Source of the DNA: Tilletiaria anomala UBC 951
Taxonomy: Eukaryota > Basidiomycota > Exobasidiomycetes > Georgefischeriales > Tilletiariaceae
NCBI RefSeq assembly: GCF_000711695.1
Contig: NW_013547021.1
Location: forward strand, 399,367-463,366
Length of the DNA stretch: 64,000 nt
Direction of reading: 5' to 3'
Part shown: in pieces, positions 1-10,807 of the stretch
How the letters are laid out: each line of letters begins with the position of its first letter
Position numbering within the stretch: the stretch's first letter is position 1
Notes under the pieces: model-generated
The model's input: the letters and a program-made list of their open reading frames with translations, nothing else
Told to the model about the DNA's origin: nothing
The model's database searches: none
Translations under genes and position numbers: made by a program

Positions 1-597
1 CTTCAGGCCATCCAAGCTGCCAAAGTCCTTCTCGATCTGCTGCTGCAGAGGACCAGCGCTGAGCTCTCCTCCACCTTGCTTGGGAGGAGCCAGGTTGGTC
101 CAGAACAGAGAGTGGTTCAGGTGACCACCGCCGTTGAAGTTGAGCGCCTTTTGGGTTGCGATCGCCTTCTTGACATCCTTCTTGGCCAGCGCATCGCTCA
201 TCGCCTCTTCGGCCGCGTTCAGATTGGTGACGTATGTGTTGTGGTGCTTCTGGTGGTGCAGCTGCATGATCTGCGCGCTGATCGCGGGCTCGAGCGCCTG
301 CATTGCGGAAAGCAAAACACCCAGGTGCAAACAAGAACCCAAGTCGCCGCACAAGTAATGCAAGAACGATAAGTGTGTGAGGCATACAATAACGTTCGTG
401 AGTCTCCTTTCCAATGAGCTTTAACTGATTGTATCCGAAGCATATACACCAGTCCCTTCACTTACACCGAAATCGTACGGAAGGTCGGGCAGAGTATGCT
501 TGCTGCGAACAGCCATAGCGACACCAGCCCTGCGGGCAGGCGCACTTGCGCGGACAGCGCCGGCCACGGTCGAGCGGGTCAGAGCAGTGCGGACCAT
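1..597 (-). CDS. SOD2: Mitochondrial Mn superoxide dismutase, 5' part (cut by window edge)
   Basis: Converts superoxide to hydrogen peroxide and oxygen in the mitochondrial matrix. Exon 1 (597-466) gives 44 residues: an Arg/Ala-rich presequence followed by [12 protein letters not shown], where mature Mn-SODs begin. A 168-nt GTAAGT...CAG intron (465-298) follows. Exon 2 (297 to the window edge) reads [19 protein letters not shown], then the [13 protein letters not shown] block that carries a metal-ligand His, then [12 protein letters not shown]. The C-terminal domain with the remaining metal ligands lies outside the window, so choice of Mn over Fe rests on overall similarity. It is transcribed divergently from the MetAP1 gene with 544 bp between the start codons. 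The start is the first ATG of the exon and yields a good targeting peptide. Confidence 0.95.
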
Positions 598-1141
598 CGT
601 TACTTGAATATCTCGTCTTGCTGTGCGTATGCAGTGCTGAGATGATCTACGAGTCGTCAAGATCCAGGATCTGGACACCACGCCTGGTAGGTGAGAAGTA
701 AGAGGTGGAGTGCAATTCTCATCCCAGATCGATGATGAAGTCATTGATTCTCACCGACTCTCGACGAGACGATGTGGCCGCTGTGCTGGGACGGGACCCG
801 TCCAGCGTCCCAGAGGTGCCAGCGCGCTCTCTCTCTCCTCGCCTCACTCGCTTTCTAATCTCGCCCCCTTGCGTGTTCATCGCAAGTTCTCAAGTTTCGG
901 TGCAACCTTTTTTTTCTTTCGACGCCTCCCAAGTTCACGCAGCACGCTGCAGCTCGTGACTGTGCGGTGCTCGCACTGGCGCCACATTTTGTATTTTACC
1001 ATAGCCTTTTCATGCACTCTAGGTCATCTCACTTCGCAGTCTTTGCAGCATCTTTCTGGTTGTTCATGCTGGGGAGCTCAACTCAACCGACAGCCTTCCA
1101 AGTCATCATCCTCGGCACGCGCACCCATTGGACTCACAGCA
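598..1141. promoter_or_regulatory. Shared divergent upstream region of SOD2 and MetAP1
   Basis: The 544 bp between the two divergent start codons should hold both promoters and 5' UTRs. It has pyrimidine-rich runs (about 825-925 on the + strand), common upstream of fungal genes. I see no clear TATA box and no other gene. The open frame running through here into MetAP1 shows no domain and no zinc-finger cysteines. Confidence 0.5.
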
Positions 1142-2559
1142 ATGTCAGCTGCAGCCGATCCCCTCTCCCTGCAGGAAGGCGGCACATCATATGACCCTTT
1201 CCCCACCTTTAAGTACTCCGGGCCCCTTCGGCCTGCCTACCCGCTCTCGCCCAAGTCAAAAGTACCCTCGCACATTGTCAGACCCAACTATGCGCGCGAA
1301 TCGGTGAGCATAATTTCCAGAGAAGGCATCAGGCTGCAGTGGGATATGTGGTACGAGGTGCGCACCTGCTCGCATTTCTTTTCCATGTGCAGGTGTCTGT
1401 TTTGCGACGACGGCTCCAATGTTCCAACGGGGTGATCGCGAACATTAACTTGGATGCTGATACGTGCTGGTCGCTTGTCGAAGTTTTTTCAAAGCAAGAA
1501 CATCAAGATTAACAGCAAAGAAGAGCAAGAAGGTGTACGCAAAGCTGCTATTGTGAGCGTTGCACAGTACAGCTTGTCATGCGCTGGCGTGGTCGATACT
1601 AAATACCTTCTTGTCACGCACTATCGCTTATTAAGCTCGCCCGAGAGGTCCTCGACATCTGCGGTGCAGCGGTACGACCGGGGATCACAACGGATGAAAT
1701 CGACCGGATATGCGTCGAGGAAGCGATCAAGCGCGACTGCTACCCATCGCCTTTGGGGTACCATGGCTATCCAAAGAGCATCTGCACGTGAGTGTGGATA
1801 GTGCAGAGCGACAAGTACACACACGTGTTGAATCACTTGGGACCGTTCTTCAGATCAATAAATGAGGTTATCTGCCACGGAATCCCCGACCAGACCGTCC
1901 TCAAAGATGGAGACACGATCAATCTGGATGTGACGCTGTTTCACAAAGGCTTTCATGGCGACTTGTAAGTCAAGCTTTACTTGTCTGTCGTTTCACACAA
2001 TTTTGCTTACTGACTCGTTGCCGTCCCCATCGGTAATAGGAATGCCACCTACGCAGTTGGCGAGAAGGCGCGAGAGAATGCAGACGCCATGAAGCTCATC
2101 AAGACCGCTCGAGCCTGTCTCGACGCGGCGATATCCCTATGCGGACCCGGCATCCCCTATGGTGCGATTGGGCATGTGATTCAGCCACTCGCTGAAGCAC
2201 AGGGGTGCGCAGTGGTGAAGAACTATACCGGCCACGGCATTGGCCGTTACTTCCACGGTTCGCCGACCGTCTTCCATCACAAGACCAAAAAGGCATATGG
2301 CGTGATGCAGCCGGGACATATTTTCACAATCGAGCCAATGCTAAACTTGGGCGACAAGTGGCAGGATCTCAGTTGGCCGGACGACTGGACCGTCACGACA
2401 ACCGACGGCGCGTGGTCTGCCGCCGCGGAAGAAACGTTGCTCATCACGGAGAATGGCGTCGAGGTGCTCACCGCGCAAGGTGGACCAAGGAAGTACGACA
2501 CGACGAAGCGCAGGCAGGCGTGGGCTGTGCAGCAGCAAGCCCAATCAAAGGCCAAGTGA
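1142..2559 (+). CDS. MAP1: Methionine aminopeptidase 1 (MetAP1), apparently without the N-terminal zinc finger
   Basis: Removes initiator methionine from nascent proteins in the cytosol. Exon 1 starts at 1142 and holds the usual MetAP1 linker ([21 protein letters not shown], then RPNYARE). Clear later exons are 1495-1552 ([15 protein letters not shown]), 1636-1787 (REVLDI to YPKSICT), 1854-1964 ([27 protein letters not shown]) and 2040-2559. All five metal ligands are present: Asp in LDV, Asp in HGDL, His in TGHGIG, Glu in TIEPM, Glu in EETLL. The joint between exon 1 and 1495 is uncertain: a donor at 1351 keeps the frame (about 349 aa), but an extra exon from a donor at 1304 is possible. Family members usually start with a Cys/His zinc finger that binds the ribosome; I find none here or upstream. 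The 3' end faces the HMG-box gene. Confidence 0.9.
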
Positions 2560-2981
2560 AATGTTGCATCGTTTATCCACGCTTGAACTTTAAAACTGCT
2601 CGTCTGAGCGCCAACCCATTTCTCTGAGGCGCATGTGGTGCAGCAAATGTTCTGAAAGAAGGCGGGGAGGTGATATTACAAACACGGACTTTCTCCGAGT
2701 ACGAGCGGTTGACGTGCGTCATGCTGACTTCGTACAAGTACAATGTCAGGAGGGTGGAACAAGTTAAAGACAAAGTAGTATGTGGGTTGCTCGCAGCGCT
2801 CAGCGGCAAAGCAAGCGAGCGTGTCGTGATTGGTAGCAGTGGTGGGGTCTGCAAGAGGGAGTGATCCGGAACAAGTGCAGGTAGGCCCATATGCGCTTCC
2901 GCCGATTGTGATCCGCCTTGTTGCCTGGGCTGTTGCATGGTAGCAACTAGAGTGGGCGAAGCGCTGCAAGGGTCGCAGGTC
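2560..2981. other. Intergenic between convergent MetAP1 and HMG-box genes
   Basis: The 422 bp between two stop codons should hold both 3' UTRs. I see no gene or structured element; the open frames on both strands resemble nothing I know. Confidence 0.6.
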
Positions 2982-3574
2982 TTAGGCACGTGCTGCCTTC
3001 TCCCTCTCGTGACGCGCCTTGTCCGCATCGGCTTGCGCAACATATGGCCTCTTCTGGTCGTCGGTCATCTGCTTCCACTTTGCACCGAGAAGACGCCCCA
3101 CGTCACCTGCATAGTATCAACGAAAGGGATTTGACCGGACAGCGTTGCCACATAGCGAACAATACGGCGCGGTGATTGTGTCGGGGAAAGACATGGGCGG
3201 CAAGGAGAGATGCGTTGGCAGAGAAAACACGGTCAGCGCACGAATGTGCATCGGAGACGCATGTGGGCGCGCTTCTGCAGGCACCGACAGCTAAAGCAAG
3301 CATACAGGATCAAGGCGCGCGCATGCCTCTCGCAATGATGTTGAATTGCAACAGTCGCGCCCACACGGTACCAGAGATGCATTCTTGTCCTTTCCTACGG
3401 TTCAACAAACTCACCAAAGCCAGCCTCTGGGTTCTCGAGCTTGACCTGTTCGCGCTGCGCTTGGCTGAAGTACATGTATGCAGAGAGAGGCTTCTTGATT
3501 GCGTTCGGGTCCTTGGATTTCTTGGTCTTCCGAGTAGTAGACGACGCAACCTTTGCATTTGCTTTTGGCGCCAT
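2982..3574 (-). CDS. NHP6: HMG-box chromatin protein, Nhp6-like
   Basis: Small non-histone chromatin protein of 94 residues with a single HMG box that bends DNA without sequence preference; in yeast it assists FACT and nucleosome remodelling. Exon 1 (3574-3415) encodes a basic tail (APKANAKV to TRKTKKSK) followed by DPNAIKKPLSAYMYFSQ, the hallmark start of the box. A 308-nt intron (3414-3107, GTGAGT...CAG) splits the box after NPEAGFG. Exon 2 (3106-2982) gives DVGRLLGAKWKQMTDDQKRP and a Lys/Arg/Glu-rich C-terminal helix ending in AARA. Size and domain order match Nhp6A/B (about 93-99 residues). The intron is much longer than most in this window. Single-box architecture separates it from HMGB proteins with two boxes. 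Confidence 0.93.
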
Positions 3575-5060
3575 TTTGAACGGCTGTATGCGCGTCAAAC
3601 GGGTTAGAGGGAGCAAAATATTTCAAGCGTCAGTCTTGGTTTCTATATTGCCATGGAGGACAAGAAAGCCGCGAGTGTGCGATACGTGCTGCCGGAAAGC
3701 CCATCATGACGAACCCAAACGACACGTCTCGATTGCTGCGAGGTAGCATCAACGCGTCCCGGAAAAGCCCTGGAACCCCAGCAGGTCTGGAAAACGCGTT
3801 TACGGCGTCTTGGGGGAGGAGGCAGCCCTATGGCGGCTTCGGAACGCGTGCAGCGGGCCCCGTGGAGCCAGCAGAATATACTCACATTCTGTTGACAAGC
3901 AAACGCGATGGAATGCGTGATTTGATGGCATCAACAGAGGTCAATACGGGCGTTTATATGGCTCAGTCAGTGGGGACCAATTGTGGAAAGAGAGGGACTC
4001 ATGCTTACCTTGACTATACGGTGTGGGATGCTTGGATTTGCTATGAGCTGTGTCTTTGTGTTGGTCTCTCTGGCTGCGGCGTGGTAGTGGCAGTTGTGGG
4101 TGACTGGGTGGGCGGATGAGTTTTGGCAGGGGAGACAATATGGGCGACTGGTGGGTGAGATGCGCGGATGGTTCTGCCAGCGACGGTTTGACTGCGCTCG
4201 ATTGTCAAAGGCCAAGCGGCAAGGCGACAGATTGAGGGAGGGAGGGCCTAGGCCGTTCCGCCCCAGCCCCACCGCATGCGCCCTGTGTACGGGTGAAGTG
4301 ACTCGAAATGGAAACACGGCGCCGAGTGGCGTCCAACGAGGACCACGCCAGCAGGGTGGCTCAAAATCCGGAATAATACGGGGAAACGCGTCTCGATTCC
4401 GGGTCTCGTTCTTGCGTTAACTCGGTTGCAATGGGGACTTTGGCTCGGCCCCTGGAAAAGCCTCTGGTATCTCCGCGACCCTCGGCGTGATCCCCGAAGG
4501 TATTGGATTCTCACGGGCCACACGCCTTCTGCACCGGAAAATTGGGGGATGATGTCGAGAGAGGGTCGGCAAAGATGTCTTGTCTGCTGTGGCTTGAGCC
4601 ACCAATTTTATGCTGGGCCGCCGGCCCCCTTCGCATAGTCAAATACTAGCATTGAGAGTGTTCTGCACTGCGATGCTGCCGTGCCCGAGGATCAGGCGAG
4701 GAGCCCCGCCCGCCCCACCCTTGTAACCTTTGGTCCTCATGCCATGGGGCTCTGGACTTGCGCCTTGCGGCACCAACCCGTTATGGACTTTGGGGCAGCT
4801 CTATGGACCCAAGGGAGTTAAGACGATGACGAACGCGCGTCAATGACATCTTTGCGTCCCTTTAACTCATGCAGTCTCGTTCACTACAGTCGGAAAACGG
4901 CTTCGCACGGCGCTGAGGACAAACTCGAGCACAGTCTTGTCCTGCGTGCTTGACCAGGCTTGAGCTGACCATTGTTCCTCGTCGTTTGGTCTCTTGAAAT
5001 AGGGACGTTCTCCCTGCCTAGCTACGCTCCCTGTAGGTCCATCACAATCCTCTACATGAG
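3575..5060. other. Intergenic, upstream of both the HMG-box gene and the PS decarboxylase gene
   Basis: About 1.5 kb between divergent starts. It should hold two promoters. A + strand open frame at 3706-4119 has no recognisable domain and no splice support, so I do not call it a gene. Confidence 0.5.
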
Positions 5061-6585
5061 ATGCCTTCGACAGCTCAGAACCAACCTAGTGTGCCGCATC
5101 CCCTGGAGGGCGAGCACGTTCCTCAAGGCGATGAGTTGGAGCACATCGCAGGTTTGTTTGAGCAGATGATCAATGAGTCGTCTCACCCTGATCACCGTGA
5201 GTGATGCCCCTTGTAGTCTCACATTTCTACGACGACATAGGTATGACCTTGCGGTAACTGACTAAAACTGTACTCTTGCAGCGGAGAAGCTGCGTCCCTT
5301 AGCAGACGGCCATGGCGCTCTGACGCCCGGAGCTGCTTCGACCCACGCACACGGAAAATGGTGGAAGAAATTCTGGCCGGACCATCTAGAAGAGAGACTA
5401 GACAAATTGTTCAATCAGCATCATATGGGAAACTACGTTGCTATTCGAGCCCAGAATGGCAGACCGCAGACGGAGGTCTTCGAGAGCATGCCTATTTACG
5501 TTCGAGGTGCGCTTGATCAGCCCAGACACAGAGGGGAGCTATATGGCTAACGCTTTTGCCATGTTCCTCAGTTGGCATGCAGTCAGTGAACCAATAACCT
5601 GGCCCCATGCTCTGCCCGTGCTGAATTCGTATCCCCTCTGTTACAGCTTGCTTTTCTCTAGTAGCCAGGATAAGTCCTTGCTTAGATACAAAAGCATCGA
5701 GGAGCTGCTTAAATCCTCGTCTATTCGGCAGGGACGGGTTTATGATGACAGCTCGAACCCGAAGGCCGTGCTTGAACACATTCAATCATTCATCGCAACT
5801 TATTCGCTTGACACGTCAGAGCTGCTGAACCCGGATCCGGCATCGTATACCTGCTTCAATGAGTTCTTCTACCGTAAGCTCAAGCCTGGTGCGAGACCGA
5901 TCGCAAATCATGAGAACGATCGGGTCATTTCATCGGCTGCGGATTGCCGAATGACCGTCTTCAGTAGCGTAGACGAGGCCAAAGAGATCTGGGTCAAAGG
6001 CAAGAAGTTCACCATTGGAAACCTACTCGATGATCAGAAGTTGGCCGACGAGGTGTTTACGCCAGGTAGCGACGTCGTCATTTTTAGACTCGCCCCTGCC
6101 GACTACCATCGTTGGCACTCGGCCGTTGGCCCCGCTGTGGTTGGTGCCACGAAGCAGCTTGCAGGAGAATACTACACTGTCAACGTGAGTCTCGTCTCGA
6201 TCTGTTGAAGACCAATGAGCTCACGCGACCCTCCCCCGTTGTCTTGCAGCCTCAAGCTGTCAACGAAGACTTCAATGTTTTCACCGCCAACAAGCGCGAT
6301 GTGATGATCATGACTTGGAAACCATCAGGCCTGCAACCCATTCCAGTAGCCAGCGTTCATGTCGGTGCGATGCTTGTCGGCTCCATCGGTTACGATGTCG
6401 CGCAAGGCACCAACGTGCAGCGCGGCGACTCCATTGGATACTTTGCGTATGGCGGTTCAACGGTCATTCACATCTTTCCGCCGCAGGCCAAGATCAAATG
6501 GGACGACGATATTCTGGCAAACAGCCGGAAGAACCTGGAAACTATGGTTCGCGTCGGGGACCATATGGGTGAAGTGCAGAATTGA
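5061..6585 (+). CDS. PSD: Phosphatidylserine decarboxylase, soluble type, with a 10-nt microexon
   Basis: Decarboxylates phosphatidylserine to phosphatidylethanolamine. Five exons: 5061-5196, 5282-5506, 5572-5581, 5647-6184, 6250-6585; together 414 residues. The 10-nt exon (TTGGCATGCA) has 65-nt introns on both sides and is needed to read VRVGMHLLFSS across the joint, as in relatives. Family landmarks are KWWKKFWPDHLEERLDKLF, NEFFYRKLKPGARP, SSAADCRMTVF, FRLAPADYHRWHS and VGAMLVGSIGY. The self-cleavage motif GGST places the pyruvoyl-forming Ser at residue about 373, so the alpha chain would be about 42 residues. There is no presequence and no membrane segment, so it resembles the soluble fungal PSD-like group rather than mitochondrial Psd1. 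An out-of-frame ATG lies 5 nt upstream (5056). Confidence 0.95.
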
Positions 6586-7424
6586 GCTTTATTTCCATCA
6601 AGGTGGTAAGCGCAGAGCATCGAGCATCTTCGGTCGACATTACATGTATACCAAACCTCGCTAAAGATTCAGTCCGGCGGCGGCTCGCGCTGCTTATTTT
6701 GTACGTGCAAATGCGCTCGGACGCATAGGGTAAAAAGCATAGATGGGGTTGCACTTGAATCTGTCGGGGGTGGTCTTGACACTTGCTTCTTTTACGGTGC
6801 GCAAATGGTCCGATTAGCTATTCGGATTGAAACAAAAAGGAAAGAAAGACAGCACCTCGTGCCCTACTAATCGCCCAGTGCCCCCATCCCATGTGTGTTG
6901 TGTCTGCAACCTACTGGCTACTGTGCGTACATGCGTTGCTTCATCGCCTCAACTTTCTCTCTCTTCGGCCGAGTGTTGGTTTCGCGCTTCGCGTCCAGTT
7001 GCGCTCGTTGCCAAAATTCATGATCCCCAAAGAGAGAGTTCTTCGGCAGATTTAATTAGTTCAACCCCCCTCTCAACTTCGCCTCGAGCCGCTCGACTTC
7101 CATTGCTCATCTGGCTTGATTTCTTTTAGCAGTCACGCTGAAAGGCAAGCAGGGACGCTGGAGAACAGTTGCGAGACTTGGAAGCTGCCCCTGAGATATC
7201 GCCAGAATTTGGGCACCAGCAACTCGCTGCGGAAAGCTTCTCGTATCTTCCCACCCACCGTCGAAGCCGAGGCTGCCAGCCCAGTCCCTTACGTTCTGCC
7301 CCAAGTGAGCTAGATCTCCGCTGCTTTGACATACGCAGACAGAGGAGGCACAAAGATCGCTGGAGGAAGTAAAGCTTGTCGACCGGAAACAATTTTCCCA
7401 GCCCAGTCAACTCCGTTGCCCAAG
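6586..7424. other. Intergenic between PS decarboxylase and importin beta
   Basis: The 839 bp should hold the PSD 3' UTR and the importin beta promoter and 5' UTR, including pyrimidine-rich stretches around 6940-7110. I see no gene. Confidence 0.5.
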
Positions 7425-10285
7425 ATGAACGCTGGCGAACTTCTTACAAATACGCTGTCTCCGGGTGAGCCACCTTATTCCACTATATCTGCCCTATGAT
7501 GGGATGGTCTGTACTGCTGGTTGAGCTGCTCACTTACACCCTTCGTGCTCACCTAAAATATCAGACGCCAACGTTCGACAGGATGCCGAACAGAAGCTCG
7601 AGGTTGCCGCGCGGGAGAGCTATGTGAGGTCCTCAGCTTTGTCAGAAGACCCTGACTACTTTTGCTGATACAAGCCTTTGCTATCCGATAGCCGTCGTAC
7701 ATGATGATGCTCGCCGCCGAGCTTGCCAGTGAAGCAGCTCTGCCACACATTCGAGCGGCGGCTGGTGTCGCGGTCAAGAACGCCCTCTCTGCGCGCGATG
7801 CCGCTCGTGCGACCGAGTACGCAGGACGCTGGCTTGCACTCGACGATGCGGCCAAGCAAGATGTCAAGAGCAAGTCTCTTCAGACTCTCACCACAGAGAA
7901 CTCGCAGGCTTCAACGCAGGCGGGTCAGGTCATTGCCGCCATTGCAGCGATTGAAATCCCGCAGGGCGGGTGGAAAGACCTGATCGCGCAATTGCTCGCT
8001 GCCAGCCAAAACCAAGGTAACGCAAAGCTGAGACAGGCAGCCCTTCAGGCAATTGGGTTCACTTGCGAAAGCTTGGTGAGCACGACGAAGTTGAAGTGTA
8101 CGGTGGAGATTGACATTGACTCGGCTCTTACGATCCACAGCAAAGCACTGACTCACTCCGAGATCAATCGAATGAGATCCTCACAGCTGTCATTCAGGGT
8201 GCACGGAAAGAGGAGCCGGTACCACAAGTGCAACTAGCAGCCCTTCAAGCCTTGTTGAACTCTCTCGTGTTTGTGCGGGCCAACTTTGAGCGGGAAGGAG
8301 AGCGAAACTACATTATGCAGGTGATCTGCGAGGCAACACAGAACCAGGACAGCAACATCAAAGTCGCGGCGTACGAATGTTTGGTCAAGATCATGTCGCT
8401 GTACTACGACAAAATGCGCTTCTACATGGAACAGGCGCTCTTCGGCTTGACAGTTCTTGGCATGAGGGATCCAAATCAGCAGGTCGCACTGCAGGCAGTC
8501 GAGTTCTGGTCGACAGTCTGCGAAGTTGAGATTGGCTTGACGCTGGAGGCGGAAGAAGCGAGCGAATACGGCGAGGAGCCAAGCAGTATCTGCTTCCAGT
8601 TCGCACGGATAGCCAGCTCCGAGATTCTCCCAGTCTTGTTGGATCTACTTAAGCAACAGGAGGAGGACGCAGACGAGGACGAGTGGGACGTTTCAAAGGC
8701 GGCCGGTGTATGCGTCGGCTTGCTTGCGCAGTGTGTCGGAGACCCCATCGTCCCGATCGCCATTCCTTTCATCGAAGGCAACATCAAGAACCAGGACTGG
8801 AGATCTCGGGACGCAGCAGTGATGTGCTTCGGTTCCATTCTGGATGGACCTGACGCGAAGACACTGGCGCCTCTGGTCGAGCAGGCCCTGCCGAGCATCA
8901 TCGAGATGCTTCGAGACACCAGCGTGCCTGTCAAGGACACCGCCGCGTGGACGCTTGGTCGGATCTCGGACTTGCTTGTCAACACGATCGATGGGGAGCG
9001 CGTCTTACCGTCGCTGGTGCAGGCTCTTCTGGCTGCACTGCACGACCAGCCTCGCATCGCAACCAACTGCTGCTGGGCCATCATGAATCTGTGTGAACAA
9101 ATGGGCGGACCAGCTCAGCCGATCGCTGAGAACGTCGATCTGGCACCAACCTCACCCATTTCACCCTTTTACGAAGCCATCATCTCCAACCTGTTGCAGG
9201 CAACGCAACGCGATGGCAACGAGTCCAACTCGCGGACATCTGCGTATGAGGCCCTCGCGACTGCTGCAAACAACGCTGCCAAGGACTGTCTGCCGCACGT
9301 GAGCAACCTGCTCGTCGCTGTCCTCGAAAGGCAAGAGCAGCTCAATGGCATGGCCGCCCAGCTCGTCGGCATGGACGACCGCAACAACTGGGCTGAGCTC
9401 CAGAGCAACCTTTGCTCTGTCATCCAGGCTATCGTCCGGACATTGCAGAAGGAGATCATGCCCATTGCAGACCGCATCATGACCAGCCTGCTCACGCTCA
9501 TTCAAAATGGAACCAAGCTGCCAACTGCACTCGAAGACGCGTTCCTTGCCGTCGCTGCTGTCATCTCTGCGCTTGAAGCGGACTTTTCCAAGTACCTCGA
9601 TGCCTTCCTGCCATTCATGGTGCAGAGTCTACAGTCGCACGAGGAGTACCAGCTCTGCTCCATTAGCGTTGGCCTCATCGGTGACATTTGCCGAGCACTC
9701 GGAAAAGGATCGGCGCCATATTGCGAGACCTTTGTCAAAGTGCTCTTTGAGAATCTTTCGAGTCCCACTCTCAACCGAAGTGTCAAGCCACCGATTCTCT
9801 CGTGCTTTGGCGACATTGCCATTGCTATTGGCGCTCAATTTGAGCCATACCTGGCCACGACCATGACCGGTCTCGGGCAAGCGGCACTTATGCAAGCCCC
9901 CAACCCGGAAGACTATGATTTGATCGACTACATCAACAGCCTTCGCGAAGGCATCGCCGAGGCGTACGTTGGCATCGTGTCGGGTCTGCGCTCAGACAAC
10001 CGCGTCGATCTTCTTCAGCCGTACGTGGAGAGCACCTTCGGCTTTGTCAAGATCGTCAACGACACGCCGTTCGAAAGGAGTGAATCGCTTCTGCGTGGCG
10101 CGATCGGGCTACTCGGCGACCTGGCAAGCGCCTTCCCCAACGGACAACTCAAGGACGCGTTCAGGCAGATGTGGGTTCCGGAGCTCGTCAAAGCAGGGCG
10201 AGCAAAGGGCAACGGGTCGGAAACGCGCAAGATCTCCGCGTGGGCACGCGAGCAGATCACGCGAGCCGTTACTGCCAGTGGCTAG
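7425..10285 (+). CDS. KAP95: Importin subunit beta-1 (karyopherin beta, Kap95-like)
   Basis: Nuclear import receptor that carries importin-alpha/NLS cargo through the nuclear pore and releases it on binding Ran-GTP. Exons 7425-7464, 7565-7623, 7692-8075 and 8141-10285 join in frame to 875 residues (yeast Kap95 has 861). HEAT repeats fill the whole length. Diagnostic stretches are NFEREGERNYIMQVICEATQ, CLVKIMSLYYDKM, VEFWSTVCEVEI and DTAAWTLGRISDL. The acidic loop EEDADEDEWD lies near residue 336-345, where importin beta has its acidic loop in HEAT repeat 8. Intron 3 ends at 8140, giving the join TCESL-QSTDSLRDQSNEIL; the longest single open frame starts later and misses this piece. Start chosen at the ATG giving MNAGELL, as in orthologues. 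Confidence 0.96.
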
Positions 10286-10807
10286 GCGCCTTGTGCTGTC
10301 GTATTCTCACCTGTAACACTTCCTTGGCATCAGCATAAACAGCCGGCCCAACCCGCGCTGTTCCCATCGCATTCTCATTTCCAACTTAGCGTCTGCCTCC
10401 TTCCATTCACTGTTAAATTTTTCTTTTTACACCGGGTCTTCCTCATCACCGTGGCCAACATCCGACTTTTCTCGACCTCCCCTCGTCCTCAAAAGACTTT
10501 CCCCGCGCAAGTCATCGGGGCATCAAGAGTCCAAACACACCATCACTGTAATACCCGCTCCTCCCCTCCTCTCTCCACGATCCGCCTCAGCTTTTGTGCG
10601 ATCGCTCGACCCCTGTCCGGGCGTATTTAGATTGTAAAAGGCATTTTCCACCACGCAGATCAAGGGATACAGGAGTAGAGGAACATGAATCCCATGCATG
10701 TAATACATTGATGCAATCGGCAAGGATTGCCATATATCATTCTTTAGACTGTCAATATAACGACAAAAGTTCGAAACTGAACGAACAGGCGCGTAACGAG
10801 CTTTACA
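10286..10807. other. Intergenic between convergent importin beta and Fmp46-like genes
   Basis: The 522 bp between two stop codons has T-rich and pyrimidine-rich stretches (10360-10500) fitting 3' UTRs and polyadenylation regions. No gene seen. Confidence 0.5.

Noticed and set aside
710-1435. Long + strand frame that would extend MetAP1 upstream by more than 140 residues
   Set aside because: The upstream part has no family similarity, no zinc-finger cysteines and looks like promoter/5' UTR; the ATG at 1142 directly precedes conserved sequence.
3706-4119. + strand frame starting MTNPNDTSRLLRGSINASRK
   Set aside because: No known domain, no splice pattern to a second exon, and it lies in the divergent promoter region of the HMG-box gene.
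8476-9084. 202-codon minus-strand frame
   Set aside because: Antisense shadow of importin beta.
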